From NCBI RefSeq assembly GCF_947502895.1, contig NZ_CANNBM010000004.1, positions 286,548 through 350,547 on the forward strand: 64,000 nt of DNA. The letters run 5' to 3'. Shown here one piece after another: positions 26,401-34,882 of the stretch. The notes beneath the pieces were generated by a model, which saw only the letters and a program-made list of their open reading frames with translations, had not been told where the DNA came from and did not search any database. The DNA is from an uncultured Sulfitobacter sp. (GTDB lineage Bacteria; Pseudomonadota; Alphaproteobacteria; Rhodobacterales; Rhodobacteraceae). How positions within the stretch are numbered: position 1 is the stretch's first letter; each line of letters begins with the position of its first letter. The translations under genes were made by a program, and so were the position numbers.

Positions 26401-27735
26401 TTAGAGATAGTCTGAGCGCTGCAATTGATACTTCGCCATCTTCTCGTTCAGCGTTCGGCGCGGCAGACACAGCTCTTCCATTACACTCGCAATCGAGCCC
26501 TTGTGACGCCGCATTGTATTGTCGATCAGCATCCGCTCGAACGCTTCGACGTATTCTTTCAGAGGCTTGCCTTCGGTGGTCATCACAGGCTGCATCTCGT
26601 CATGATCGCTCATCAGCAAGGAAGCGATGGTGCCGGAACCACGCCGCGATTGCAGGACTGCGCGCTCTGCCACATTGATGAGTTGACGCACGTTGCCCGG
26701 CCAAGGCGCTTGCAAAAGCTGTGCCGCTTCTTGCGCGGTAACCTGTGGCGCATCGCACCCGTACTCATCCGCGAACTGATCGCTCAGGCGCGTGAAAAGC
26801 GTCAAAATGTCTTCACCACGCTGGCGTAATGGCGGCACCGTTATGCGCAATGCAGCAAGACGGTAAAACAGATCAGACCGCAGCACGTCTTCGGAGGTGC
26901 GCCCCGCCTCTTGCAGGTTGGAGATTGCTACGATCCGTGTTTCAGCCGGCGTGCCCTGCTCATTGATTACTGAGAGCAGCCTTGCCTGCAACGTCTCGCT
27001 CAACGCCTCGACATCCTCCAGCACCAACGTACCGCCACGGGCTTCCTCTATCGCGGGCAATTGAGCGTCTTCGGGCTGCATTGGTCCGAACAGGCGCTTG
27101 CTCAGCGCGGCCTCTTCATAGGCAGAAGCACTGACCAACACAAATTTTTTGCCTGCACGGCTGCCAACGGCATGGAGCGCGTGCGCAACCAGCGTTTTGC
27201 CCGTGCCCGTCTCGCCATCTATAAGGACGTGACCGTCAGCTTGCCCCAAATCCAGAATATCCTCGCGCAGCCGCTCCATGACGGGGCTTTGACCGATCAG
27301 CTTCTTCATAAGCTGTCCGCCATCGCTCAGCTCGCGGCGCAGCAAACGGTTATCCATGACCAGCCGCCGCGTGGCGGTCGCCTTTTTGGCCAGTTCGCTC
27401 ATCCGGTCCGGATTGAACGGCTTTTCCAGAAAATCAAACGCGCCAACGCGCATCGCCTCCACGGCCATGGGTACATCACCATGGCCTGTAATCATAATCA
27501 CGGGCAACGCACTGTCGCTGCCCATCAGCTTTTTAAGAAACTGCATCCCGTCCATGCCAGGCATCTTGATGTCCGAAATAACAATACCAGGATACTCAGG
27601 CCCCAGCACTTTCAGCGCGTCCTCGGCACTGGGGAACGTTTCTGTGTCATAACCCGAAAGGGCCAGCCACTGGCTGATCGACTGACGCATGTCCTGCTCG
27701 TCATCGACAATCGCAATCTTCATCGCCTGTGCCAT
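26401..27735 (-). CDS. dctD: DctD-like response regulator lacking the GAFTGA loop
   Basis: A 444-residue regulator: receiver domain (phospho-Asp in IVISDIKMPGMDGMQFL), AAA+ domain (Walker A GETGTGKTLVAHALH) and Fis-type HTH (GSIASVMEELCLPRRTLNEKM). It pairs with the sensor DctB directly upstream to control C4-dicarboxylate uptake. Where sigma-54 activators have the GAFTGA loop, this protein reads SKRLFGPMQPEDAQLPAIEEA, so the motif is missing. The Walker B region reads GGTLVLEDVEAL instead of the usual GGTLFLDEIG. It may therefore not activate sigma-54 promoters. GGAG precedes the ATG at 27735. Confidence 0.88.
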   Translation of the reverse strand: MAQAMKIAIVDDEQDMRQSISQWLALSGYDTETFPSAEDALKVLGPEYPGIVISDIKMPGMDGMQFLKKLMGSDSALPVIMITGHGDVPMAVEAMRVGAFDFLEKPFNPDRMSELAKKATATRRLVMDNRLLRRELSDGGQLMKKLIGQSPVMERLREDILDLGQADGHVLIDGETGTGKTLVAHALHAVGSRAGKKFVLVSASAYEEAALSKRLFGPMQPEDAQLPAIEEARGGTLVLEDVEALSETLQARLLSVINEQGTPAETRIVAISNLQEAGRTSEDVLRSDLFYRLAALRITVPPLRQRGEDILTLFTRLSDQFADEYGCDAPQVTAQEAAQLLQAPWPGNVRQLINVAERAVLQSRRGSGTIASLLMSDHDEMQPVMTTEGKPLKEYVEAFERMLIDNTMRRHKGSIASVMEELCLPRRTLNEKMAKYQLQRSDYL

Positions 27736-27738
27736 ATC

Positions 27739-29523
27739 TTACTCCGCCGCCTGTGTTTTCACTGTGCCATCCTCAAGACCATTCTCGAGGATAGGCAATT
27801 GCATCTCGAAGACCGCACCGCCCGCTTGTCCGTTGCGTGCCGTCAATCTCCCCCCCATATCGCTCACGATTCCGGACGAAATAGCAAGCCCGAGCCCAAC
27901 CCCATCACCGGGCTGCTTGGTCGTGTAGAACGGCTCGAACAGAGCATCGAGGTCTTCGATCCCTGGTCCGTTGTCCCGCACCGTTAGGGTCACCGTTTCG
28001 CCCGCACTCAGGATAATCTCGACCGAAGGGTGTCTTTCAGATTTGGTGGCATCAAGGGCATTGCGCAAGAGGTTGACCAAAACCTGTTCGATCCTCATCC
28101 GATCCCCGAGAGTATAAACGGCATCTTCTGGCAGTATACGCGCGATCTGCACCTGACGCTGCCGCAGTTGCGGCTCCATCATGCTGAGGCTCGAAGCCAA
28201 CGCATCCGCCATATTTACAGGGGAAAAAGCCTCTTGCCCCTTGCGCGCGTAGGATTTCAGCTGCCGGGTAATTGCGCCCATCCGCTCGATCAAATCATCA
28301 ATGCGCCCAAAGCTGCTGAGCGCCTCCTCAGGCCGGTTGCGGCGCAGCAACAGCCGCGCCCCCGCCAGATACGTTTTCATTGCAGCAAGCGGCTGGTTCA
28401 GCTCATGGCTTACCGCTGCTGACATCTCGCCCAAGGCGGCCAGCTTACTGGATTGCTCCAAGGTCTGTTCGGCCACGGCAAGCGTTTCCTGAACGCGCTT
28501 ACGCTCGGCGATTTCACGCTGTAGGGCGGCGTTCAATGCGCGGAGCTCTGCCGACTCGCGTTGGAAAATCGCAGCGCGGCCCGCCGTACGGCGGCTGAGA
28601 AAGTAGAATGTCAGCGCCAGCAGAATCGCAAAGCCCATAACTTCGAGCGCCAGCACGCCGTTCACCCGCTCCCGAACACTCGCATAGGTTGTATAGCTTA
28701 CCATGCGCCAGCCGCGAAAGTTCACCCGCGCGTCCAGCCGCATCACCGCCTCGCCTTGCAAATATGCATCGGGCGGCAGGGCAGTCCAATCTGCTGTCGC
28801 CTGAATTGCACGCTCAATCGCACCTTGAGGTGTCTGATTGGCCAAGGCCTCTTCTTCGGTCTTGCCCCGCCAGCGCGGCTCGGTGGCTAACAAAATCTCG
28901 CCGTTGCTGTTTGTGACAATCACTGCGTCCGATATGCCTGCCCAAGCGCGCTCGAACTTCTTGAGATCCACCTCAACCGCGATCACACCAACGGTTGTCC
29001 CCCCGTTCTGGATGCGACGCGAATAAAAGAAACGATATCCGGCCGTGTCATTCTCGATGACACTGAATATCGTTGCATTAGACCTGATCGCATCTACGAA
29101 ATAGGGGTCCGAGCGGTGCGAAGCACCGATACGATTACGATCCGTCGCAGCCACCGTGCGCCCGTCTGTATCCAGCAACATCAGCGACGCTGCACCAATC
29201 TCTTCGACAAATGAAATCAGGCGCTGCGTTGATAGAGAGTAATCTGCGCTTTCCAGTGCCGAGATCAGCGTGGGGTCGCGCCCTAACAGCTGTGGTACAA
29301 TCGCGTTCTGACGCAATTCGGCCAGCAGGTTGCCGCCATAAAGCGCGATGCGAAGTTCTGCACGGTTGCGGGTTGTTTCTGTAAATCTGTCGGTTAACAG
29401 ACGATTTGTGACCGAGATAACAAGAATGGCGAGGATCAACATTCCCGCCAGCGCAATACGCACCCGCCAACTAATCGCAGCGGGCTGCCAGACTGTCTTT
29501 GCTAAGCGACCATCATCATTCAT
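27739..29523 (-). CDS. dctB: DctB sensor histidine kinase
   Basis: A 594-residue membrane kinase. TM1 is near residues 22-45, a periplasmic double-PAS-like sensor runs about 46-290, TM2 is about 295-315, then a coiled coil (about 318-360) leads into the His box (GEMSAAVSHELNQPLAAMKTYL). An HATPase domain follows (NLLRNALDATKSE; RDNGPGIEDLDALF). It senses C4-dicarboxylates and phosphorylates DctD, whose gene begins 3 bases downstream. No dctPQM genes adjoin. Confidence 0.88.
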   Translation of the reverse strand: MNDDGRLAKTVWQPAAISWRVRIALAGMLILAILVISVTNRLLTDRFTETTRNRAELRIALYGGNLLAELRQNAIVPQLLGRDPTLISALESADYSLSTQRLISFVEEIGAASLMLLDTDGRTVAATDRNRIGASHRSDPYFVDAIRSNATIFSVIENDTAGYRFFYSRRIQNGGTTVGVIAVEVDLKKFERAWAGISDAVIVTNSNGEILLATEPRWRGKTEEEALANQTPQGAIERAIQATADWTALPPDAYLQGEAVMRLDARVNFRGWRMVSYTTYASVRERVNGVLALEVMGFAILLALTFYFLSRRTAGRAAIFQRESAELRALNAALQREIAERKRVQETLAVAEQTLEQSSKLAALGEMSAAVSHELNQPLAAMKTYLAGARLLLRRNRPEEALSSFGRIDDLIERMGAITRQLKSYARKGQEAFSPVNMADALASSLSMMEPQLRQRQVQIARILPEDAVYTLGDRMRIEQVLVNLLRNALDATKSERHPSVEIILSAGETVTLTVRDNGPGIEDLDALFEPFYTTKQPGDGVGLGLAISSGIVSDMGGRLTARNGQAGGAVFEMQLPILENGLEDGTVKTQAAE

Positions 29524-29558
29524 CGGCTCACAGTACCACAGTGCGGCACATGCTCAAG

Positions 29559-30227
29559 TCAGGCGCTGGTCAGCGCCCCCGCCAATGCGCGGAAGAGCGC
29601 CACACCATCTGTACCACCATGGCCTGCGTCCGCTGCACGTTCGGGGTGTGGCATCATACCCAGCACACGACGATTTTCGGACAATATGCCAGCAATATCC
29701 GCCTGCGCACCGTTTGGGTTGTCAGTATAGGTAAACGCGATACGGTCCTCGCCCTTGAGGGCTGCAATTGTCTCGGCATCCGCAAAGTAGTTGCCATCGT
29801 GGTGTGCAATCGGAATGTCTATCACATCGCCAGCGTTATAGCCCGCTGTGAATTCCGATGCCGATGTCTCGACTTTCAGCCCGACTGTTTTGCAGATGTA
29901 TTTCAGACCCGCATTGCGCAGCAGCGCCCCTGGCAAAAGACCGGTTTCGGTCAAAACCTGAAACCCGTTGCAAATGCCCAGCACATACCCACCGCGCGCC
30001 GCATGGGCGGCGACAGATTTACAAACAGGCGACTGGGCTGCAATCGCACCGCAGCGCAGGTAGTCCCCATAAGAAAATCCGCCTGGAATACCGACGATAT
30101 CAATACCCTCGGGCAGCGCGCTGTCTTTGTGCCAGACCATCGTGACATCTGCGCCTGCCTGCTCGAATGCGACAGCAAGATCACGGTCACAGTTGGAACC
30201 GGGGAAAACTACTACTGCGGCGCGCAT
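29559..30227 (-). CDS. purQ: Phosphoribosylformylglycinamidine synthase glutaminase subunit
   Basis: A 222-residue class I glutamine amidotransferase. The nucleophile Cys lies in GYVLGICNGFQVLTETGLL (about residue 86), with the catalytic His/Glu in GMMPHPERAA. It supplies ammonia to PurL for FGAM synthesis in purine biosynthesis. It shares one base with purS upstream, forming the purSQ unit; purL is not in the window. Confidence 0.95.
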   Translation of the reverse strand: MRAAVVVFPGSNCDRDLAVAFEQAGADVTMVWHKDSALPEGIDIVGIPGGFSYGDYLRCGAIAAQSPVCKSVAAHAARGGYVLGICNGFQVLTETGLLPGALLRNAGLKYICKTVGLKVETSASEFTAGYNAGDVIDIPIAHHDGNYFADAETIAALKGEDRIAFTYTDNPNGAQADIAGILSENRRVLGMMPHPERAADAGHGGTDGVALFRALAGALTSA

Positions 30228-30457
30228 CAGCCCAACTCCACCGAGTAGCTCTCGATTACCGTGTTGGCCAACAGCTTTTCACACATCTGCTCGACGTCCG
30301 CCTTGGTTGCACCTTCGGCCAGATCCAGTTCGATCACTTTGCCTTGGCGCACGCCCTGCACACCATCAAAACCCATCGCCCCCAGTGCGTGGCGCACGGC
30401 CTCGCCCTGCGGGTCCAGAACACCGTTCTTCAACATCACATGCACCCGTGCTTTCAT
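30227..30457 (-). CDS. purS: Phosphoribosylformylglycinamidine synthase, PurS subunit
   Basis: A 76-residue small subunit (MKARVHVMLKNGVLDPQGEAVRHAL) that bridges PurQ and PurL in the three-part FGAM synthase. It lies 50 bases after purC and overlaps purQ by one base. Confidence 0.95.
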   Translation of the reverse strand: MKARVHVMLKNGVLDPQGEAVRHALGAMGFDGVQGVRQGKVIELDLAEGATKADVEQMCEKLLANTVIESYSVELG

Positions 30458-30468
30458 GGCGCGTCCCT

Positions 30469-30497
30469 CTTCTTTATTTTTCCTGTAAACTCAATCC
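30469..30497. repeat. Short dispersed repeat, copy 1 (CTTCTTTATTTTTCC type)
   Basis: 29 bases in the purC-purS gap match 38541..38569 at 27 positions. On the minus strand it reads GGATTGAGTTTA then two variable bases, then GGAAAAATAAAGAAG, just ahead of purS. Role unknown. Confidence 0.6.
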
Positions 30498-30507
30498 GAC
30501 ACGTGCG

Positions 30508-31263
30508 TCAGTTGATCAACGTAGGCTTGGTTATCGGTGTCTTGGGCATCACGCCAAGACGCTGTGCAACTTCCGTATATGCATCCGTGAGCGATCCGAG
30601 ATCGCGGCGGAACACATCCTTGTCAAGCTTTTGCCCCGTCTCCATGTCCCACAAACGACAGCTGTCGGGGGAAATCTCGTCCGCCACGATCAGGCGCTGG
30701 AAATCACCATCATAGACACGGCCAATTTCGATCTTGAAATCCACCAGCTTGATGCCGACGCCGTACATCACGCCGGACATGAAGTCATTGACCCGAAGCG
30801 CAAGGCTCAGGATGTCGTCCATGTCTTGTTGGCTGGCCCATCCAAAGGCGGCGATATGTTCTTCGCTGACCAGCGGATCACCCAAAGAATCGTCCTTGTA
30901 GCAATATTCAACAATCGGGCGCGGCAACTGCGTGCCCTCATCGATACCAAGACGCTTGGACATGGTCCCTGCCGCATAGTTCCGCACAATTACTTCCAGC
31001 GGAATAATCTCGACCTGACGCACCAGCTGTTCGCGCATGTTGAGGCTTTTGATAAAATGCGTTGGCACGCCGATCTGGTTCAGGCCCGTCATAAAATATT
31101 CGGAAAGGCGGTTGTTCAAAACGCCCTTGCCATCGATCACATCTTTTTTCTCGGCGTTGAATGCAGTCGCATCATCTTTGAAATACTGCACGATCGTTCC
31201 AGGCTCGGGGCCTTCATAGAGGATCTTTGCTTTGCCTTCGTAGATTTTTTTGCGGCGGGCCAT
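30508..31263 (-). CDS. purC: SAICAR synthase (phosphoribosylaminoimidazole-succinocarboxamide synthase)
   Basis: A 251-residue ATP-dependent ligase joining CAIR to aspartate. KKIYEGKAKILYEGPEPGTIVQYFKDD is the N-terminal ATP-binding signature, and LVDFKIEIGRVYDGD the second family signature. It heads purC-purS-purQ on the minus strand and is divergent from the methyltransferase gene at 31479. Confidence 0.95.
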   Translation of the reverse strand: MARRKKIYEGKAKILYEGPEPGTIVQYFKDDATAFNAEKKDVIDGKGVLNNRLSEYFMTGLNQIGVPTHFIKSLNMREQLVRQVEIIPLEVIVRNYAAGTMSKRLGIDEGTQLPRPIVEYCYKDDSLGDPLVSEEHIAAFGWASQQDMDDILSLALRVNDFMSGVMYGVGIKLVDFKIEIGRVYDGDFQRLIVADEISPDSCRLWDMETGQKLDKDVFRRDLGSLTDAYTEVAQRLGVMPKTPITKPTLIN

Positions 31264-31391
31264 GGGCGTCCCCTGTCGTTTTCGGGCGCGGGGGAGTCCC
31301 GCTGCCCTGTTGCGCCTCTCTTAGTGGAGAGTTGACGCTGCCGCAAGCATCCACGCGGCCAAGTCCCATTTCGGAGCGGTGTTGCACAGAC

Positions 31392-31417
31392 TTCATAATC
31401 AAGATGAAGATTATGAA
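31392..31417. promoter_or_regulatory. Inverted repeat upstream of the methyltransferase gene
   Basis: A perfect nine-base inverted repeat TTCATAATC (31392..31400) / GATTATGAA (31409..31417) with an eight-base spacer, 62 bases ahead of the betaine-homocysteine methyltransferase start. A site for a dimeric repressor or activator, or a hairpin, is possible. The regulator is not known. Confidence 0.5.
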
Positions 31418-31478
31418 TGTTGCTACACTATACCCCCCATGACAAAACCGCGCTGAGCCTGAACTGGAGCGAAACGCG

Positions 31479-32495
31479 ATGTCAAATCTGTTTACTGAAA
31501 TGCTTGCGGAAAAAGATGTGCTTCTGGCCGATGGGGCCACAGGCACAAACCTGTTCAATATGGGGCTGATGTCGGGTGACGCACCCGAAATGTGGAACAC
31601 TGATGAACCCGCAAAGATACTTACCCTCTACCGAGGCGCTGTAAACGCGGGCTCTGATCTGTTTCTCACCAATAGCTTTGGCGCAAACGCTTCAAGGCTT
31701 AAACTGCACAATGCCCAGAACCGTGCCCATGAGTTGAGCCGTGTCGCCGCAGAGCTGGGCCGCGAAGTGGCCGATACCGCAGGCCGCAAGGTGATCGTTG
31801 CAGGCTCGGTCGGGCCAACAGGCGAGATCATGGAGCCTGTCGGCACCCTGTCCCACGCCACAGCAGTCGAGATGTTTCACGAAACCGCCGATGGCCTGAA
31901 GGCAGGCGGTGCTGACATTGGCTGGCTCGAAACGATTTCCGCACCGGAAGAATACCGCGCTGCTGCCGAGGGGTTTGCACTGGCAGGGCTACCATGGGTC
32001 GGCACGATGAGCTTTGACACCGCAGGCCGCACGATGATGGGCCTCACCTCCGCTGGCATGGTCGAAATGGTAGATGAGTTGGACAACGCGCCACTGGCCT
32101 ATGGCGCGAACTGCGGCACAGGTGCATCAGACCTGCTGCGCACAGTTCTCGGGTTTGCAGCCGCAGGTGGACAGCGGCCCATAGTTGCGAAAGGCAACGC
32201 AGGCATCCCAAAATATCAAGACGGCCACATCCACTATGACGGCACGCCCGAGCTGATGGCGACCTACGCCAAAATGGCGCGCAACTGTGGCGCACAGATC
32301 ATAGGCGGATGCTGCGGCACCATGCCCGAACATCTGGAACGAATGCGTGATGCTCTCGACAGCACTCCCAAAAATGCGCCCCCCGATCTGGCAGAGATTG
32401 CGGCCGCGTTAGGCGCGTTCTCTTCTGACAGCGACGGTACAGATGGTGCAGGCCCCACACGCGCGCCGCGCCGTGGCCGTAGACGCGGCTCATAA
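31479..32495 (+). CDS. bmt: Betaine/homocysteine S-methyltransferase-type protein
   Basis: A 338-residue homocysteine methyltransferase of the BHMT/MetH N-terminal fold. The opening LLADGATGTNLFNMG and zinc-ligand cysteines (AYGANCGTG and IIGGCCGTMPEHL) are intact. It is usually annotated as betaine-homocysteine methyltransferase. Paired with a corrinoid protein 156 bases downstream it may act as the homocysteine half of a split methionine synthase, as described in Phaeobacter. The last about 35 residues are a basic, low-complexity tail (RAPRRGRRRGS). Confidence 0.88.
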   Translation: MSNLFTEMLAEKDVLLADGATGTNLFNMGLMSGDAPEMWNTDEPAKILTLYRGAVNAGSDLFLTNSFGANASRLKLHNAQNRAHELSRVAAELGREVADTAGRKVIVAGSVGPTGEIMEPVGTLSHATAVEMFHETADGLKAGGADIGWLETISAPEEYRAAAEGFALAGLPWVGTMSFDTAGRTMMGLTSAGMVEMVDELDNAPLAYGANCGTGASDLLRTVLGFAAAGGQRPIVAKGNAGIPKYQDGHIHYDGTPELMATYAKMARNCGAQIIGGCCGTMPEHLERMRDALDSTPKNAPPDLAEIAAALGAFSSDSDGTDGAGPTRAPRRGRRRGS

Positions 32496-32651
32496 ATCCG
32501 GCCCCGCCAAACCAACGATAATTTTACCATACAACAGTATGCTAGGTCGCGGCTTGCGCCTGTGTTGTCGCAAATGCTTCAGTAATTCTGCACCCGTCTG
32601 CCAAAGATAAAGCAGAAAACCCATCCAGCCCGCCAAGATAAAGGGAAGCCC

Positions 32652-33350
32652 ATGTCTGACGAAGACGAAATCATCCTGTCGGAACTCGACGATGAAGAAC
32701 TTGTCCAGCAAATGTTCGACGACCTCTATGATGGTCTCAAAGAAGAGATCGAAGAAGGGGTCAACATCCTGATCGCGCGCGGTTGGGCACCTTATGACGT
32801 GCTAACCAAAGCACTGGTCGGTGGTATGACGATCGTTGGCGCCGACTTCCGCGATGGTATCCTGTTTGTACCCGAAGTGTTGCTGGCCGCCAATGCAATG
32901 AAGGGTGGCATGTTTATCCTGAAACCGCTGCTCGCCGAGACAGGCGCACCGCGTGTTGGCAAAATGGTCATCGGCACCGTCAAAGGCGATATTCACGACA
33001 TCGGCAAAAACCTCGTCTCAATGATGATGGAAGGTGCGGGTTTCGAAGTGGTTGACCTGGGCATCAACAACCCTGTCGAGGCATATCTGGAAGCACTTGA
33101 AAAAGAAGGCCCTGACATCCTCGGCATGTCCGCCCTTCTGACCACCACCATGCCCTACATGAAGGTCGTCATCGACACCATGGTCGAGCAGGGCATCCGC
33201 GATGACTATATCGTGCTGGTGGGCGGCGCACCGCTCAACGAAGAATTTGGCAAAGCAATCGGCGCTGATGCCTATTGCCGTGACGCAGCCGTAGCGGTCG
33301 AAACCGCGAAAGAATGGGTCGGACGCAAACACAACAGCGTCAACGCCTGA
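32652..33350 (+). CDS. Corrinoid (cobalamin-binding) protein, MetH-like
   Basis: A 232-residue protein with a helical cap (ARGWAPYDVLTKALVGGMTIVG) and a B12 Rossmann domain. The cobalt-ligand motif DxHxxG is intact (GTVKGDIHDIGKNLV), with LLTTTMPYMK and VGGAPLNEEFG following. This is a stand-alone methyl carrier. With the homocysteine methyltransferase upstream it looks like a split methionine synthase; a separate pterin-binding subunit and reactivation factor would be needed and are not in this window. A terminator follows. Confidence 0.9.
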   Translation: MSDEDEIILSELDDEELVQQMFDDLYDGLKEEIEEGVNILIARGWAPYDVLTKALVGGMTIVGADFRDGILFVPEVLLAANAMKGGMFILKPLLAETGAPRVGKMVIGTVKGDIHDIGKNLVSMMMEGAGFEVVDLGINNPVEAYLEALEKEGPDILGMSALLTTTMPYMKVVIDTMVEQGIRDDYIVLVGGAPLNEEFGKAIGADAYCRDAAVAVETAKEWVGRKHNSVNA

Positions 33351-33372
33351 TTGGCCAAATACCAGCATCTTC

Positions 33373-33403
33373 AAGGCCCTGCATCTGCGGGGCCTTTTTT
33401 CTT
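33373..33403 (+). terminator. Terminator of the corrinoid protein gene
   Basis: An AAGGCCC / GGGCCTT hairpin followed by TTTT, about 23 bases after the stop. Confidence 0.8.
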
Positions 33404-33448
33404 GCCTCCACAACCCTTATCTTGATTTCAAGAAGTAGGAGAAACACC

Positions 33449-33604
33449 TTGCCCGCACTTACATTCGTTATCCTGATCCTTTCAGTCATCGTCGCGGGTG
33501 GGGTAACCGTTTGGCTAGTCTCCAATGGCGGCGCTGCGGTTATGGTCGCCGCCCTGCCCGCCTTTATGATTGCTGCAGTAGCGCTTAAGGTGCTGCGCAA
33601 GTGA
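33449..33604 (+). CDS. Small membrane protein (51 residues, TTG start)
   Basis: A short frame with TTG start seven bases after AGGAG and a stop overlapping the next gene's GTG (GTGA). The product has two hydrophobic segments (ALTFVILILSVIVAGGVTVWLV and AAVMVAALPAFMIAAVAL) around a glycine turn: a two-helix membrane protein with a basic end (KVLRK). Function is unknown; translational coupling suggests it works with the DUF1638 protein. Confidence 0.65.
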   Translation: MPALTFVILILSVIVAGGVTVWLVSNGGAAVMVAALPAFMIAAVALKVLRK

Positions 33605-34236
33605 GCGTTGATGACGTCCAGCTCACCAAAGAAGGACTGCCGTTGGCAGTTACGCGCGGCAAAGTCCTGATCATAGCCTGTGGTGCATTGGCACGCGAAA
33701 TTCTCGATCTCAAAGCCGCAAACGACTGGACCCATCTCGATCTGACCTGTTTGCCCGCCAACTATCACCTCTACCCCGAAAAAATTACAGATGCAGTGCG
33801 CGAAACGGTCGCCAAACATCGCAGCTCTTACCAGACAGTCTTTGTCGCGTACGCCGACTGCGGTACTGGTGGATTGCTACAGGCAGCCTGTGCCGAACTG
33901 GGCGTCGAGATGATCGCAGGTCCACATTGTTATAGCTTCTTCGAGGGCAATGACCGCTTCGCCAAAACCAGCGAGGACGAAATCACAACCTTTTACCTTA
34001 CTGATTTTCTGGTGCGCCAGTTTGATGCGTTTATCATCAAACCTATGGGCCTCGACCGCCACCCAGAACTGCGCGATATGTATTTTGGAAACTACGAAAA
34101 GCTGGTGTACCAAGCACAGACAGACGATGCTGCGCTCACCGAAAAAGCCCGCGCCTGCGCAGACCGACTAGGCCTCGCGTTCGAACGGCGCTTGACGGGC
34201 TACGGCGATTTGAAAAACGCATTGTCCGTGCTCTAA
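33601..34236 (+). CDS. DUF1638 domain protein
   Basis: A 211-residue protein with GTG start overlapping the previous stop. The DUF1638 pattern is seen in VLIIACGALAREIL and FVAYADCGTGGLLQAACAELG, with later CYSFFEGNDRF. DUF1638 proteins are often found near corrinoid and methyltransferase genes, as here, and may act in one-carbon metabolism. The biochemical role is unknown. Confidence 0.82.
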   Translation: MSVDDVQLTKEGLPLAVTRGKVLIIACGALAREILDLKAANDWTHLDLTCLPANYHLYPEKITDAVRETVAKHRSSYQTVFVAYADCGTGGLLQAACAELGVEMIAGPHCYSFFEGNDRFAKTSEDEITTFYLTDFLVRQFDAFIIKPMGLDRHPELRDMYFGNYEKLVYQAQTDDAALTEKARACADRLGLAFERRLTGYGDLKNALSVL

Positions 34237-34260
34237 TCAACCGCCCGTGACACCTATTTT

Positions 34261-34283
34261 TCTTGGCCCCAAATCCTCCGGGG
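34261..34283. repeat. Short dispersed repeat, copy 2
   Basis: Matches 8074..8096 at 22 of 23 positions. It is followed by GC-rich inverted pieces (TTGGCC-TATGGCCAA and GGGGGCAGCGCCCC, ending near 34315). It lies in the gap between convergent DUF1638 and sufE, where it may also act as a terminator. Confidence 0.6.
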
Positions 34284-34324
34284 GAATTGGCCTATGGCCA
34301 AGGGGGCAGCGCCCCTCAACCATT

Positions 34325-34735
34325 TCAGCCTGCACGCGCGGCCGTTTCGCGCACCCGCTCGATCATGGCACGCAATCCGTTAGACCGCTGTGCAGACAAG
34401 TGATCGTTCAGCCCCAAACGGCCCAGCTGTGCAGCAGCATCCACCGATAGCGCCTCTTGCGGTGTCAGACCGTTGTATAAGGTGCGCAGCACTGCAATCA
34501 GACCCGATACAATCATCGCATCCGACGCGCCATCAAAATGCAATTTGCCGTTTTGCATTTCGGCATGCAACCATACCTGGCTCGCGCACCCGTCCACCTT
34601 TGTCGCAGGTACGCGCAGCGCTTCATCCAATGCGTCCATCGCTTTGCCCTGATCAATCACATGACGATACCGATCTTCCCAATCATCCAGAAATTCGAAA
34701 TCCTCGACCAGTTCATCAAATTGCGCCGTAGCCAT
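34325..34735 (-). CDS. sufE: SufE family protein
   Basis: A 136-residue sulfur acceptor protein for cysteine desulfurase SufS in iron-sulfur cluster assembly. The conserved Cys is in VPATKVDGCASQVWL (about residue 51). The start at 34735 has AGGAG six bases ahead; upstream in-frame ATGs give a non-family leader. No suf genes adjoin. Confidence 0.9.
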   Translation of the reverse strand: MATAQFDELVEDFEFLDDWEDRYRHVIDQGKAMDALDEALRVPATKVDGCASQVWLHAEMQNGKLHFDGASDAMIVSGLIAVLRTLYNGLTPQEALSVDAAAQLGRLGLNDHLSAQRSNGLRAMIERVRETAARAG

Positions 34736-34882
34736 TGCACGCTCCTGCATGTTGTTCTCGTCTTGAGGTAGGACGAAGTGTGGCAAACGTCCAGCCCTCG
34801 CCCCCGCATAGACTGCGCCCCTTCCCAAGCGCGCGGGTATGGGTTAGGTCATATCAAACGGCAGTATCACTCGGCAGGTCCC

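Noticed and set aside
32496..32651. Cobalamin or SAM riboswitch ahead of the corrinoid protein gene
   Set aside because: I could not find the conserved B12-box or SAM-II/SAM-V core elements; a covariance-model search would settle it.
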